From Dimargaris cristalligena (Eukaryota > Kickxellomycota > Dimargaritomycetes > Dimargaritales > Dimargaritaceae): a stretch of 17,032 nt of DNA. Below the pieces are notes generated by a model, which had not been told where the DNA came from, ran no database searches, and worked only from the letters and a program-made list of their open reading frames with translations. Position numbers and translations under genes: made by a program. The first letter of the stretch is position 1. Every line of letters starts with the position of its first letter. This document shows, piece after piece, positions 1 to 9,701 of the stretch. The stretch is from the NCBI GenBank assembly GCA_027576995.1, contig JANBQC010000597.1:1-17032 (forward strand), read 5' to 3'.

Positions 1-726
1 GCCTGGGCCGTATGTGCTCTAGCCGAACCCACCGGCCTGCGTTTCCCCCTGTTCGGTAAACGCCTGTCCCAGGTCCACCCGTACATTGAAGCGGAAGTTC
101 GTTACGCCGTGAAGTACGAATACGCCTGTACCGTCGTGGACGTCCTGGCCCGTCGTACTCGCCTCGCCTTTGTGAATTCCCAGGCGGCCCAAGCCGCGAT
201 GCCCGCTATCATTAACATCATGGCGAAGGAGCTGGGTTGGGACGGCCAACGGATCGCCCAGGAAGAGAAGGATACGGAGAAGTTCCTCCTGTCGATGGGT
301 CTCCCTGCGGAATTGGACCCCACCCGGGCTTCTGTCACTTCCACTGCCTCTACCGCATCCAATGGAGCCACCAAGAAAAACCCCTATGCGCCCATGTACG
401 AAGAGATCTCCATGCGGTATAACCAGGGTCAGTTCCACCCCGACGAACTGGGCCGGTTCATCGCCGCTTTCGAAGAGCGTGATCCCCAATCCCTGGGCCA
501 GATTTCCGCCAGCGACCTCCGACCCGTACTAACCTCGTTGGGAATTGAACTGAACGGTGCCCAATTTGAGGCTATTGCCAACCAGTTTAACCTGGTCCAG
601 GCGCAGCAGATTGATTTTGAACACTTCCTGGATATTCTGGGCCACTTGAAGGAAAGTCAGTATGCCGCGACCAAGTCAGCGGACTTTAAGCGAATCCCCA
701 CCCACCGTAGCGGCGGTGGGGTGTAA
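1..726 (+). CDS. GUT2: Mitochondrial FAD-dependent glycerol-3-phosphate dehydrogenase, C-terminal part (5' end outside window)
   Basis: The reading frame is open from base 1 to the TAA at 724-726, about 241 codons, with no intron. The family oxidises glycerol-3-phosphate to dihydroxyacetone phosphate on the outer face of the inner mitochondrial membrane and passes electrons to ubiquinone. The first ~100 residues match the conserved C-terminal DAO_C region: LAEPTGLRFPLFGKRLS, then EAEVRYAVKYEYACTVVDVL, RRTRLAFVN and MAKELGWDGQR. A Ser/Thr/Ala-rich linker follows (about 310-380), then an EF-hand-like pair with loops at about 481-516 and 589-624. Such a tail is known in animal GPD2 but is absent from budding-yeast Gut2. 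Both loops lack several Ca2+ ligands. The N-terminal FAD-binding domain and targeting signal lie outside the window. Family assignment is confident; calcium regulation is doubtful. Confidence 0.92.
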   Translation, partial: AWAVCALAEPTGLRFPLFGKRLSQVHPYIEAEVRYAVKYEYACTVVDVLARRTRLAFVNSQAAQAAMPAIINIMAKELGWDGQRIAQEEKDTEKFLLSMGLPAELDPTRASVTSTASTASNGATKKNPYAPMYEEISMRYNQGQFHPDELGRFIAAFEERDPQSLGQISASDLRPVLTSLGIELNGAQFEAIANQFNLVQAQQIDFEHFLDILGHLKESQYAATKSADFKRIPTHRSGGGV

Positions 727-738
727 ATGGATGTGCCT

Positions 739-756
739 TATATATATATATATATA
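739..756. repeat. (TA)n microsatellite
   Basis: Nine TA units begin 12 bases after the dehydrogenase stop codon, so the tract probably lies in the 3' UTR. Similar runs recur in the introns and spacers of this window but in no exon. Confidence 0.9.
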
Positions 757-1584
757 GGTAACTTGTCTTGAACCTCTCTCTTTCCCCACACGGCTTCCCT
801 TTTTCCTGTAATTTTCCCGGTATATATTATGCTGCGGACTGATTTTGACGGGCCATTTATTAGAGGTAATCAAAGCTGGAGAAAGAATGTCGTTGATAAT
901 AGGAGGTGCCTCTCGAATAGCCCTAAAGGTCCTCCGGTATTTATTTATTTATCCGACTATTTTCGTGCATATACACCCTGCGGGTTACTTTCACTAGGCA
1001 ACATTTATCAACCCATATTTACTTTGGCTTCAGCATACCTTTATAGCCAAAATCAAATCAAATCCTGAACACCGGGTGGCCATATTAGTACATTTCTTTC
1101 AACCCTTTGATTCCCAACGTTTATCCCATATTATGGACAGATTCTATTTAAATAATATATATTATTGATATCGATTTAGCTGTTGACTTACCTAAATGTG
1201 GTTTTTCTAGGGCCTGGGTAAATAGGTATGGCTGCTCGGCCTGCACCTAATGCCCCCCATATACTGGCCACACACACACCTACATATCTCTGCCTAATCT
1301 AACCCCCATGTGGGACAGTGATAGGCCAGAGCGGCTAAACCGACGGAAAGGGCTTGTTACTCCGCCGGCCATGGAATTCAAAGCCGTCATAACGAGAAAT
1401 GGGGGGATTGCGTAGAATGTATGAAACCTCCGCTCATTGTGGGGATGGAAAGTTATCAAAGCTGTCTACACGGAGTAACTACATTTGGGTTCTTCTATAT
1501 TTATTTATTTTTTGCTCATTTCCCCCTCATTCATTTTCCCTTCCGCTTGGCTTAAAGTTGCCTTCGAACATTACTAGTATTACC
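757..1584. other. Spacer between the dehydrogenase and methylesterase genes
   Basis: About 830 bases hold only short ORFs without recognisable similarity. The region presumably contains the dehydrogenase 3' end and the promoter of the methylesterase gene. The last ~95 bases (about 1490-1584) are T/C-rich on the + strand, like the leaders of other genes here. The start codon context is TTACCATGAA. I see no RNA gene or mobile-element structure. Confidence 0.6.
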
Positions 1585-3417
1585 ATGAACCAAGACGACC
1601 TTCGTAAGAAACTCCTGAAGGCGACCGGTGGAGCCGCTTGGTTACCCCCGGACCGTCCGAACAACTCTGCCTCCAAGTAAGTCCGAACTTGTTGACCTGT
1701 AATGGAATGGGTGGCATATTGCCCCCCCCCTCCTCCTCCTCTTCCTCCTTCCTCTCCCTATAAAACTATGCTCAGGCCCTTTTTTCAAGTAAACTCACCC
1801 TCTAATATTATACATAGCTCGGGTTTCTCTTACTCCCCTAACTATAGCTTTCAGGCCGAAAGTTGGGAACTTTACTTTGAAGAGCGTCGGGTCCTCCAAT
1901 GCCCCGACACTAATAATCAACTCGTCGCCTACTTGAGTCTTCGATCAAAAGGGCCCCTGTTTGTGCTCCACCACGGGGCGGGGCACGCCGCGCTGGCATT
2001 TGCCCTGGTGGCTAAAATCATTAGAGATAAACACCCCGAGGACGTTTCAATTTTGGCCTACGACTGCCGTGGACATGGTTAGTAGTTTGGATCTGATAGA
2101 CCTTAAGAACGGTAATTATCCAAGCCCGGCAGCCCAGTAATTCTTGGGACCCTAGTGACTTCTAATGAAGTTGTTTTATTTAACAAACGCCGGGAATTCC
2201 ATTAACCCTATTATGGCCGATACCATTGTTTTTCTGATTCCTATGATACAAAACACGCCTCGCTTTTGACCTATTCTATTACACTTGTCTGCAGGTGGTA
2301 CACACACTTCGGATGACCTCGACCTATCTCTAGATACGCTCTCCAACGATTTGGGGGCGGTGGTCCGGTGTCTTTACCCAGATGGAAAACTCCCCGAAAT
2401 ATTTCTCGTTGGCCACAGGTACATCAACTATTCTACATAGACCCATTGTTTATCTCTGCATATCATTCCCGACTGGTTAGGCAAAGTCCATCACCTCTAT
2501 ACCTAAATTTATTTTCCGATTCATATTTATGGCACCAATACCCGATGTTCTCCAAACCAAATCTTGAATTCAGTCGTACTTATCCTCTATACTAATTTTT
2601 GTACCTAATTTGACCTCGTCGGCTTTTAGTATGGGCGGTGCAGTAGTCACCCACGCTGCGTACAACCAATGTCTACCGAACATCATCGGGTTGGTGGTCA
2701 TTGATATCGTTGAAGGTAATATGCCCAGTCCCTATCTCCCTAAGGGTTTAATCTACATTATAATATGACTAACCCTCAATGGACTCGCGGGCAATGGATG
2801 AGGGAGTATATTACCCGCCCGTACCAGTGGTCGGTAATTCGAGAGATATTGTGCGGCCCCTGGCTTAATTTACCTGACCCTGGTAACTAAAGAATCTCTT
2901 GTCACCACCACAACCGCCACTACTGCGGCGATGGTTACGACTACAATCACACCCCTTTTCTATATCCCATTCATCCCCGATATACCCACTAGGTAACGCC
3001 ATGGCGGCCCTCGGGAAAATCAAGGCCTTTTGCGATATGCGCCCCCATCGTTTCCGGTCGGTGAGCCACGTCATCCAATGGTTCCTGGATATCCATGCCA
3101 TCGCGAATCCCCAATCGGCCCAAGTATCCGTGCCACCGCTGGTGATTGAGGCCCGGGACGAGGAAAATGAAAATGAAGTTTATTATACTTGGCGCACGGA
3201 CCTGCAGGCATCGGAGCGGTACTGGAAGGGTAAGCTATTCACCATAGTGCTGCTACTTTGGCTTTGTCGGTTGACTTGTAATATTGTATATTAGCTAGCC
3301 ACTAACAACCCCACATGGTCGATCCCTTCATCTTAACTTGCCTCTCTATAGAATGGTTTCAAAACTTAACGGAAAAGTTTTTACAGTCCAAGGCGTCTAA
3401 AATGCTCATGCTAGCAG
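1585..3417 (+). CDS. PPE1: Protein phosphatase methylesterase (PPME1/Ppe1), six exons, C-terminal exon not found
   Basis: This alpha/beta hydrolase removes the methyl ester from the C-terminal leucine of the PP2A catalytic subunit. The exons I infer are 1585-1676, 1848-2077, 2295-2418, 2630-2715, 2993-3229 and 3352-3417. They join in frame with GT-AG borders and give 278 residues plus one base. Visible family marks are the oxyanion-hole motif LHHGAGHAAL (residues ~71-80), DCRGHGGT (~104-110), the nucleophile elbow GHSMGG with Ser149, IDIVEG with the catalytic Asp174, and a final LMLAG where the family continues with DRLDK and IGQMQGKF. The starting ATG gives an N-terminus (MNQDDLRKKLLKA) of typical length before the hydrolase core. 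The introns are 122-277 bases long. The remaining ~70 residues, including the GHxxHED catalytic His, are missing. The gene is either mis-assembled, unusually spliced or decayed. Family identity is strong. Confidence 0.85.
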
Positions 3418-3606
3418 GTACGAATAGTTTTTTGTATTGTCCCCGGTAATTAAAAAAATCACCCGTCCTTGACGAGAGAGGTTACTAGAGTTGAATAGTT
3501 ATATTGTGTAGATGCGCAATCATGGCCCAGTGTGGACACTATTCCGCTTGATTTACTTACCCTTCCCCTCCCATCCGTGTTGTTTTGTACGCCTTTCATT
3601 TTTTTA

Positions 3607-3629
3607 ATATATATATATATATATATATA
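3607..3629. repeat. (AT)n microsatellite
   Basis: An uninterrupted alternating A/T run of about 23 bases, in a probable intron or spacer downstream of methylesterase exon 6. Confidence 0.9.
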
Positions 3630-3856
3630 ATTGTTTGTATTTTGATTATTTTGTGGATTGTCCAATTTTGGTAATATATACTTTGGATAGGAGGAAGGGG
3701 GAGGAGTATCTGGAAAAGATTAACCTAGCACCATTCTGCATGATTCGGCAGATTTTCCAGCACTGCAATTGGATGGCATGCCAATCAGGCTGAACATCCG
3801 AAATTGGTGTTTCATATGACCTTTCAGCACCAGGACTTCCACCCTGAATAAGTGTT

Positions 3857-3871
3857 TATATATATATATAT
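3857..3871. repeat. Short (AT)n tract
   Basis: An alternating T/A run of about 15 bases upstream of the WD40 gene, in non-coding sequence. Confidence 0.8.
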
Positions 3872-4009
3872 TTCATATACGAAAGTTCTTACCAGTCTCC
3901 CTAACCATAATTGTTTGCAACCTTCCGTCCCCCCTTTATTATTATTGGCACCTGGTTACAGAAATCAACTAGTCTATTTCCGACCCCTTCCCGCTCTGTC
4001 CACTCTCAG

Positions 4010-5815
4010 CACCAGGGATATGGACGCCTTTCGTCCTGTCGACTGAGCCAGCGTGAGATTGGTAAGTCCCGATTTTCAAATACGTTCGTTTCCCTAGACC
4101 TGGGTGAATTAATCTATTGGTAACACATGTCCGTGACTCTACTACTGCCGTCGCCCGTGTTTGCCTAATTCTATTCGGAAGACAAAAAAGCGTGTCAATC
4201 ATTCCCACTAAATCATTGCCGTACTGTCACTAAGCATGGTTCCGATTTTCGTAACCAATTCCCATACACCTGGTGATATACGTTTACAAGCTAAAACCCT
4301 AAACCTTATAGCCCTGTCACCATTACCTACACCCATACTCACACACATATATATATATATATATATGTATATACTATTATTTTATTTAATATAGGCCTAG
4401 GCGGCCGAAGTGCCTTCCAAAAGCAGCTATGGGCCCGCCAGCCGTGGAAGCTGGCCACCACCATCCGGGCCAACAGCGGCGAAATCATGAGCCTGTCCCT
4501 CGCCTCCATGGTAGTGGGGGGTACCGGGGGGGTGCCTAGTCTCCAATGCGCTATTGCGGCGTCATCCGATTTTAGCCGCGAGTATAACCGGGCCAACAAC
4601 CTCAGTGTGTATGATATTCACCAGAACCGAGTCGTGCATTTACGGGGCCATACGACCCAACACCCCCAGTTTGGTGAAATGCACCGTACCGTGAATGCGG
4701 TGAAATTGGTACCGGCGACGGGCCATTTACTGTCCATTGGACACGATGAATACGTCCGGATTTGGGATGCTGCGAGTCCTATGAGTACGACCAATAGTAA
4801 TGGTAGTGGTGATACCCGGTCGGCCGGTGGGGCGGGGGTGGGGTCATCACGCCCCTACCCGTTGCTAGGCTCCCATCACTGTCCTGCGATACCTACCGAT
4901 ATCGCGGTGTTGGATAGGGCCGCCGTAGGTCAGGCAACCGTGGCTTTGAGCTGTAATGACTGTCAGGTTATTTTATTCGATTTGGAGGCTACGGCCTCGC
5001 ACCAGAGGATGAATAGTAACCGTGGTAGCGGTAGCAGTCAATGGCACAGTTTCGGTATGGCCGCCCCATCGAAACTGATTAGACCGACTATATTGTCCGA
5101 TCCAACGCTACAGGACCACGTTATTTCGGATATGTTATTCACCTCAAACCTAGTTTACGACCGTCACCAGGGTACCCGTAGCTATGGGACCAAACCCGTT
5201 TATATCGATGATAGTGACGATGACTATGGGGATGAAGATGCTGGTGGGGGTGATTTTTTGGATCCAGGTACAGGTAAGCGAAGACGCCGGGAAGCGGCCC
5301 AGGCGGCTATAGGTGCAGTTGCCGATCTGACCCTGAATTACAAAATAAGTGGGTATCCCATACCCGGTAAACCCAAGCCCCTACCGACCCCCAACCACTC
5401 CAACAACGCCCATTTCCTGGCCTCGGCCTCGGCCTCCGCCTTGCGGAGCCGGATGCCCCGTCCGAATTCGTTGCTCGTTACCGCCCACGAAGCCCCCAGC
5501 GCCCGGCGGGACGGCTGCGTGCAATACTGGGATATCCGGGCCCAACGGCCTCTGCACCGCCTCACGGATGTGACCGGATCCGTGTATTGTCTCGATTACC
5601 ACGCGTCGGCCGAGACCCTGGCGTACGCTCACGGCCGGGTATCGGACCCGGGATCCACGCCTGCGAGTCGGGCCCGTAAAAATACGATCCGCCAGGCCCG
5701 GGTGTCGCTGGGCCAGGTGAATCAACCCAAGTCGTTCTTGGCGATGGAGTTGGACCATGGGTTTATCAATGTGGTTAAAATTAGGTAAGTAATACCCGTG
5801 TGATAGTATATCATC

Positions 5816-5847
<32 letters not shown>

Positions 5848-6843
5848 TATGTTCCAGGTAAATTCTGAGCCGTGGAGGCAATTTGGTAAAACACTGCTCT
5901 TTGACGAGTTGACTGTTCGAAATCTTTCATTGTACAGGTTTGATATAGGCTGGGCTTGACGGGGTGTACCCTGAAATGCGAACTAATGTAGTAACCTATA
6001 TTTCTTGTTGCAAAACTAATAATGCCATATGGCCAAATCCGGGGGGTGTATACTATCATTTAATTATTATTATTATTATTTTAGTCCGTGTGGTAGATTT
6101 GTTGCTTCTGGCACTCAAGATGATCTGTGTGTGATTCACGACATTCGATTTCCCACCAAGCCCCTTCATAAACTCGCCCACCACCGTAAGTACTCTCTTT
6201 CCCCCTCACCTCGCTTCGCCGTGTATTTCATCAATTCCGCTGAGGATTCCAGCCGGTGATTTAGTAGGACTCTCACTCCGATGGAAGCAAGCTGTATTTT
6301 TGCGCCACTTCACACCATTATTAATAGCCTTTTGTCTGCGCCTCGATGGTAATTTATCGGGGGATGGTTGTATACTTTAATTACCCACTTCTACTGCTAT
6401 ATACGTATCAGGTGACGTATCGTTCAACCACCATGATGGTATTTTTGCGGTACATTGGCTTGATTCCTCACATGTCATTACTGGGGGTGCGGATGCTAAG
6501 GTATGTTACAGTCTATTGTATTGTAGCTGGGGGCGATTTTAACTGTTCAAGAAACATATGGGCTTTATCTGGTTTGGATTGTTTAGTAGTAGGGACCTAG
6601 TAGTATATTCATCGTCTATACAATGCCTAATCCGTATGCAACAACACACCCATACCCCCTTCTTACTCTACTAGATAAAATGCTGGGACATTGATTTGGG
6701 CGACCCTTTAGTCCATGAGCTGAGTGACCCAGAAGGTCCTATTTGCAACATGACTGTTTACGGTAAGTGATGAAGCGTGTCCGCAACCCTATCTATACTT
6801 AACCACGGATTGCCTAATATTGATGTTTGCAGATGACGGGTGA
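4010..6843 (+). CDS. WD40-repeat protein, possibly ERCC8/CSA-like; 5' end uncertain
   Basis: Six exons join in frame: (start uncertain)-4061, 4395-5784, 6085-6185, 6412-6500, 6675-6762 and 6833-6843 (stop TGA). They give about 590 residues. WD-type blades are visible at HRTVNAVKLVPATG...YVRIWDA (about 4684-4770), VALSCNDCQVILFDLEA, DGCVQYWDIRAQRPLHRL, ISPCGRFVASGTQDDLCVIH and HVITGGADAKIKCWDIDL. Between blades lies an acidic-then-basic insert (DDSDDDYGDEDAGGG, then KRRRRE) near 5204-5293. WD40 propellers act as protein-interaction scaffolds. The N-terminal LSQREIG, the SHHCPAIP block and the blade order resemble ERCC8/CSA, the substrate receptor of a CUL4 ligase in transcription-coupled repair. 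That match is from memory and weak. No ATG is in frame in the first supported exon; see the frame-break finding. The last exon adds only DDG. Confidence 0.75.
4347..4366. repeat. (AT)n microsatellite within WD40 intron 1
   Basis: Ten AT units lie 28 bases before the 3' splice site at 4394, inside the 333-base intron 4062-4394. Confidence 0.85.
5815..5850. repeat. Compound (ATT)n(AT)n tract at the 5' end of WD40 intron 2
   Basis: About five ATT units run into eleven AT units, about 30 bases after the donor at 5785. The intron is 300 bases (5785-6084), and a second ATT tract lies at its 3' end. Confidence 0.88.
6063..6081. repeat. (ATT)n tract at the 3' end of WD40 intron 2
   Basis: About six ATT units directly precede the TTTTAG acceptor at 6084 and take the place of a normal pyrimidine tract. 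Confidence 0.85.
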
Positions 6844-8380
6844 CACACTTACCCAGTATTACATTTTCTTCCCCGCCCCTTATCGCGCCGGTACCTGTTG
6901 TCACACATGTTTAATCTAACCCGCTGAATTCTATGCAAACCCTGTAACCTGTCATTATGTATCACCTTACTTTGGTCGTAACTAGAAAACTATATGGCGG
7001 TAGGCACACAGTGTGGGTCCATTTTCATGTACAATATTCATTCCCTTTAGCAGAAACAGGAGTTTTAACGAATTATTACCCTGTTTATATTTCTTCCATA
7101 GTACCCTGTTATTTTTAATTATTGTTAGCCTTGATCAATTGATTGATTTCCCATGAGGGCTCCTTACCTAGCCCTCTCGTTTTTCCGAACTTGTTTAATC
7201 CCGATCTTAGGGGGAAGGAGGGGGATCGTTTATACCAATCTAGGTGTTATGGATTGTAGGAGTATATATATAATGGGGTATTTCATTATTATAATTTTTT
7301 GAATTTATAAGACCTTTAGTATAAGTTAACGGGCATTTAAGAACATACACGCACATTTGGCTTGAGTTGAATTGTCTTTATCCCTAACCCACCAGCATAA
7401 TTGCACAATAACACCATTTTGTAATGCATTATTATTTAATACTGCTAAACTGGCGGCTTGGGTACACGCGGCCGTAGATAATTTACATGCTTGACGAAGA
7501 CTGGTCTATTTGGTTTGGCTTAGGCAATTGCTCCAAAAAAAAATCAATAAAGAGCGATATAAAACCCTCTAACTCTTGAAGATGATCAAGTAGAGCTGAA
7601 TATGATATTGTAGGTTTGTCAGATTTTAGGGAAGCGGGAGATGCATCCCCACCCGGTCCCTGTGGATTTCCTTCCCATATTGAATCTTATTATTCCTGGA
7701 ATAGATGGTGGTAATAGAATCGGCAGGGTACACCGTCTCGACCGAAGAAATACACTTAATACCTCATAGTTGAGCCTTATTACCCGAATCAATGCCAGTC
7801 CTATCCAACTTGGGGGTATGAAGCTCCCCCCCTCATCTCTTTTCAGTTTACCTGACCAGGCAAAGGGTAATCCAGTCGACTACTTTTCGCCCTGCCCTTA
7901 AGTTCCCCTATAGGCTAATCGTAGTTTTTGCAAGACAAAAATGATTGACAGATTGTCGTCACTCACCTCGGTGGACATCACGCCTATGCCATTCATTACG
8001 GGCACACATCGGCACTTCACAATAGTCAAGTTATACATTTCCCTAGATCCATATATATAAAGCGATTTTTATTATACAACGGAAGAGTCGATACTACCGA
8101 TTTGCTCGTTTACAGCACCATGGGTTAATCCGAATATATAAATTAGACTGACTTTGTCATGGATGATTTACAAAATGTATGGAGGGTAATGAGGGTCGGT
8201 TAGCTGTCGATCCGGACACCTTAATGGCCAGACCAAATAATTAACCCAAGGTGGTTCTAAATAGAATGGTTTACTAATACCATATATCCTCCCTCCCCCA
8301 TACCCCCCCCCGACTGTTTGCAGTCAAAATGGCGCCTGTTTTTATTGGTTGCCTGTAATTTCAATTTTAAAAATAAAAAT
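6844..8380. other. AT-rich gene-free region
   Basis: About 1.5 kb downstream of the WD40 stop codon has no ORF with coding character on either strand. Short A or T runs, an AATAAA-like motif near 7544 and scattered TATATA boxes are present, but nothing connects them to a gene. I see no repeats, terminal inverted repeats or RNA gene. Confidence 0.6.
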
Positions 8381-9368
8381 GAAGTTTGTAAGTTGGAGGA
8401 ATGGCTAAAAGGGTGAAGGGGGCGTGGGGGAGCATAGGAATTGACCTGTGGTGGGATAGGTAGTTGTGAGTGGTAGGAGTTGAATGGGAATCGCCCAAGA
8501 GGGCACACAATTGAGATTATCAACCCGATGCGCCTTGTATAGTTTTTTCTACGGGTTAACGAATGGACTTTACAAGGAGCTGAACCAATTGACCTACCGA
8601 CTATTTAAAGATTGGGGGAGGGGATGAGGGAGGAGGGAGGAGGTTATCGAGATTGAGTTGTGGTTGGATAAGATGGGGCGGGTCGTGAAGGGGGAGAGGG
8701 TAAATCATATAAACGGGATAGAAGGAGGAGAAGGGGGGGATGCTAATGGCTGTGGCACTTGCAGTGCTGATCAGACCCAATTGGCAATCTTTAGGCCAAG
8801 ATATAATGGACTGGGATTGGGAATGACCAGTTAGTTGAACGGGAAAACCTTGGAGCTAAGAGCGTTGAATTAAACAATTGAATGATATCCGGAACACTTT
8901 AAAGTATGGCTCGGATTTAGTTACGTACGGTATTTTAGGAAGCATAGGTTACACATATAACAGTGGCAGTAAATTACATATAGCATAGTGTGAAATAGAG
9001 TGGCTAGGGATAATAGGCATGATAATAGGGATACTGTATTATAGCCGTATTGAGCAAAGCAAGCGATAACAATGGCAATTCTTCGATTGAATGATTCCCA
9101 AGAAAAACTCGGTATGTATAAAGGGAGTAGTATATTATTAGATGCGCCGGTTTAGTTGCTGTGGCCTGGGTCGACCCGAAATGATGCTGGTGGTAATCCA
9201 CATTATTTTCTAACTATTTATATAATAATAATAGTTTATAGATGCGAAATCTACACATTCGGTATATTGGCTTGGGGCCTGAATTACCGAATCACTCTAT
9301 AGTTTCCGGAATCCACCGTGGAATTCCCAAGTTTTAACGGACATTAAGGCCTGCGGGTGGCAATCCAA

Positions 9369-9381
9369 CCCCCCCCCCCCC
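9369..9381. repeat. Poly(C) homopolymer run
   Basis: Thirteen consecutive C residues, standing out in a region that is otherwise G-rich on this strand. Confidence 0.9.
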
Positions 9382-9649
9382 ACTCTGCTGGCTTTAGTTG
9401 GAAACCAAGGGGGGTCTCATTTTATTGGTAATGACGGATATTCCATTTTTAGTAAGAAGAGGAGGAGGGGGGGGTTGAGGGGATATATTCAATATTGGGG
9501 ATTGTAGATGGAGATGATTGGTGTAAATGGGCGGAGCGGATGAATGGCACTTTCCCTCTTGACTAGCCAACCACCAACTAGTAGTAATAGGCGTAAACCC
9601 TAAAAGTAGAGTAAAAAATGGGTATATGAGGTGGGCAAGAGGGGGAGGG

Positions 9650-9674
9650 GTGTGTGTGTGTGGTGGTGGTGTGT
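9650..9674. repeat. (GT)n/(TGG)n tract
   Basis: GT units followed by three TGG units, lying just upstream of the 3' splice site that precedes the orphan exon candidate. Confidence 0.8.
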
Positions 9675-9701
9675 CACCCACCGTTTCCTCTTACTCTACA
9701 G

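Larger units (their letters stand above)
3418..4009 (+). other. Unresolved segment after methylesterase exon 6
   Basis: This should contain the last methylesterase exon(s), because LMLAG at 3417 is followed by a good donor (GTACGA). No frame shows IGQMQGKF or GHxxHED. The best candidate block is about 3640-3850: one + frame is open to the TGA near 3790 and contains DRRKGEEYLEKI and MIRQIFQ, and the opposite strand is also open for ~67 codons without an early Met. The 3' splice site at 3690 would place exon 7 in a frame that stops after about 12 codons. The remainder is AT-rich, with (AT)n tracts at 3607-3629 and 3857-3871. Confidence 0.4.

Noticed and set aside
19..489. 156-codon - strand ORF opposite the dehydrogenase
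   Set aside because: Antisense shadow of a well-matched glycerol-3-phosphate dehydrogenase frame.
3690..3850. Open - strand frame (~67 codons) suggesting a transposon remnant
   Set aside because: No transposase motif, terminal repeats or target duplication seen, and no early Met; recorded only as unresolved sequence.
5381..5881. 166-codon - strand ORF opposite the WD40 exon
   Set aside because: Antisense shadow caused by high GC in third positions; runs into the intronic AT repeat.
5905..5925. TGTTCGAAATC resembling a tRNA B box
   Set aside because: No T-arm pairing, A box or cloverleaf around it, and it lies inside an intron.
8395..8465. ATG-started frame at about 8403 beginning MAKRVKGAWG, as an upstream exon for the 9702 exon
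   Set aside because: Only ~20 codons in purine-rich low-complexity DNA, stops at TAG, and the nearest donors are non-consensus.
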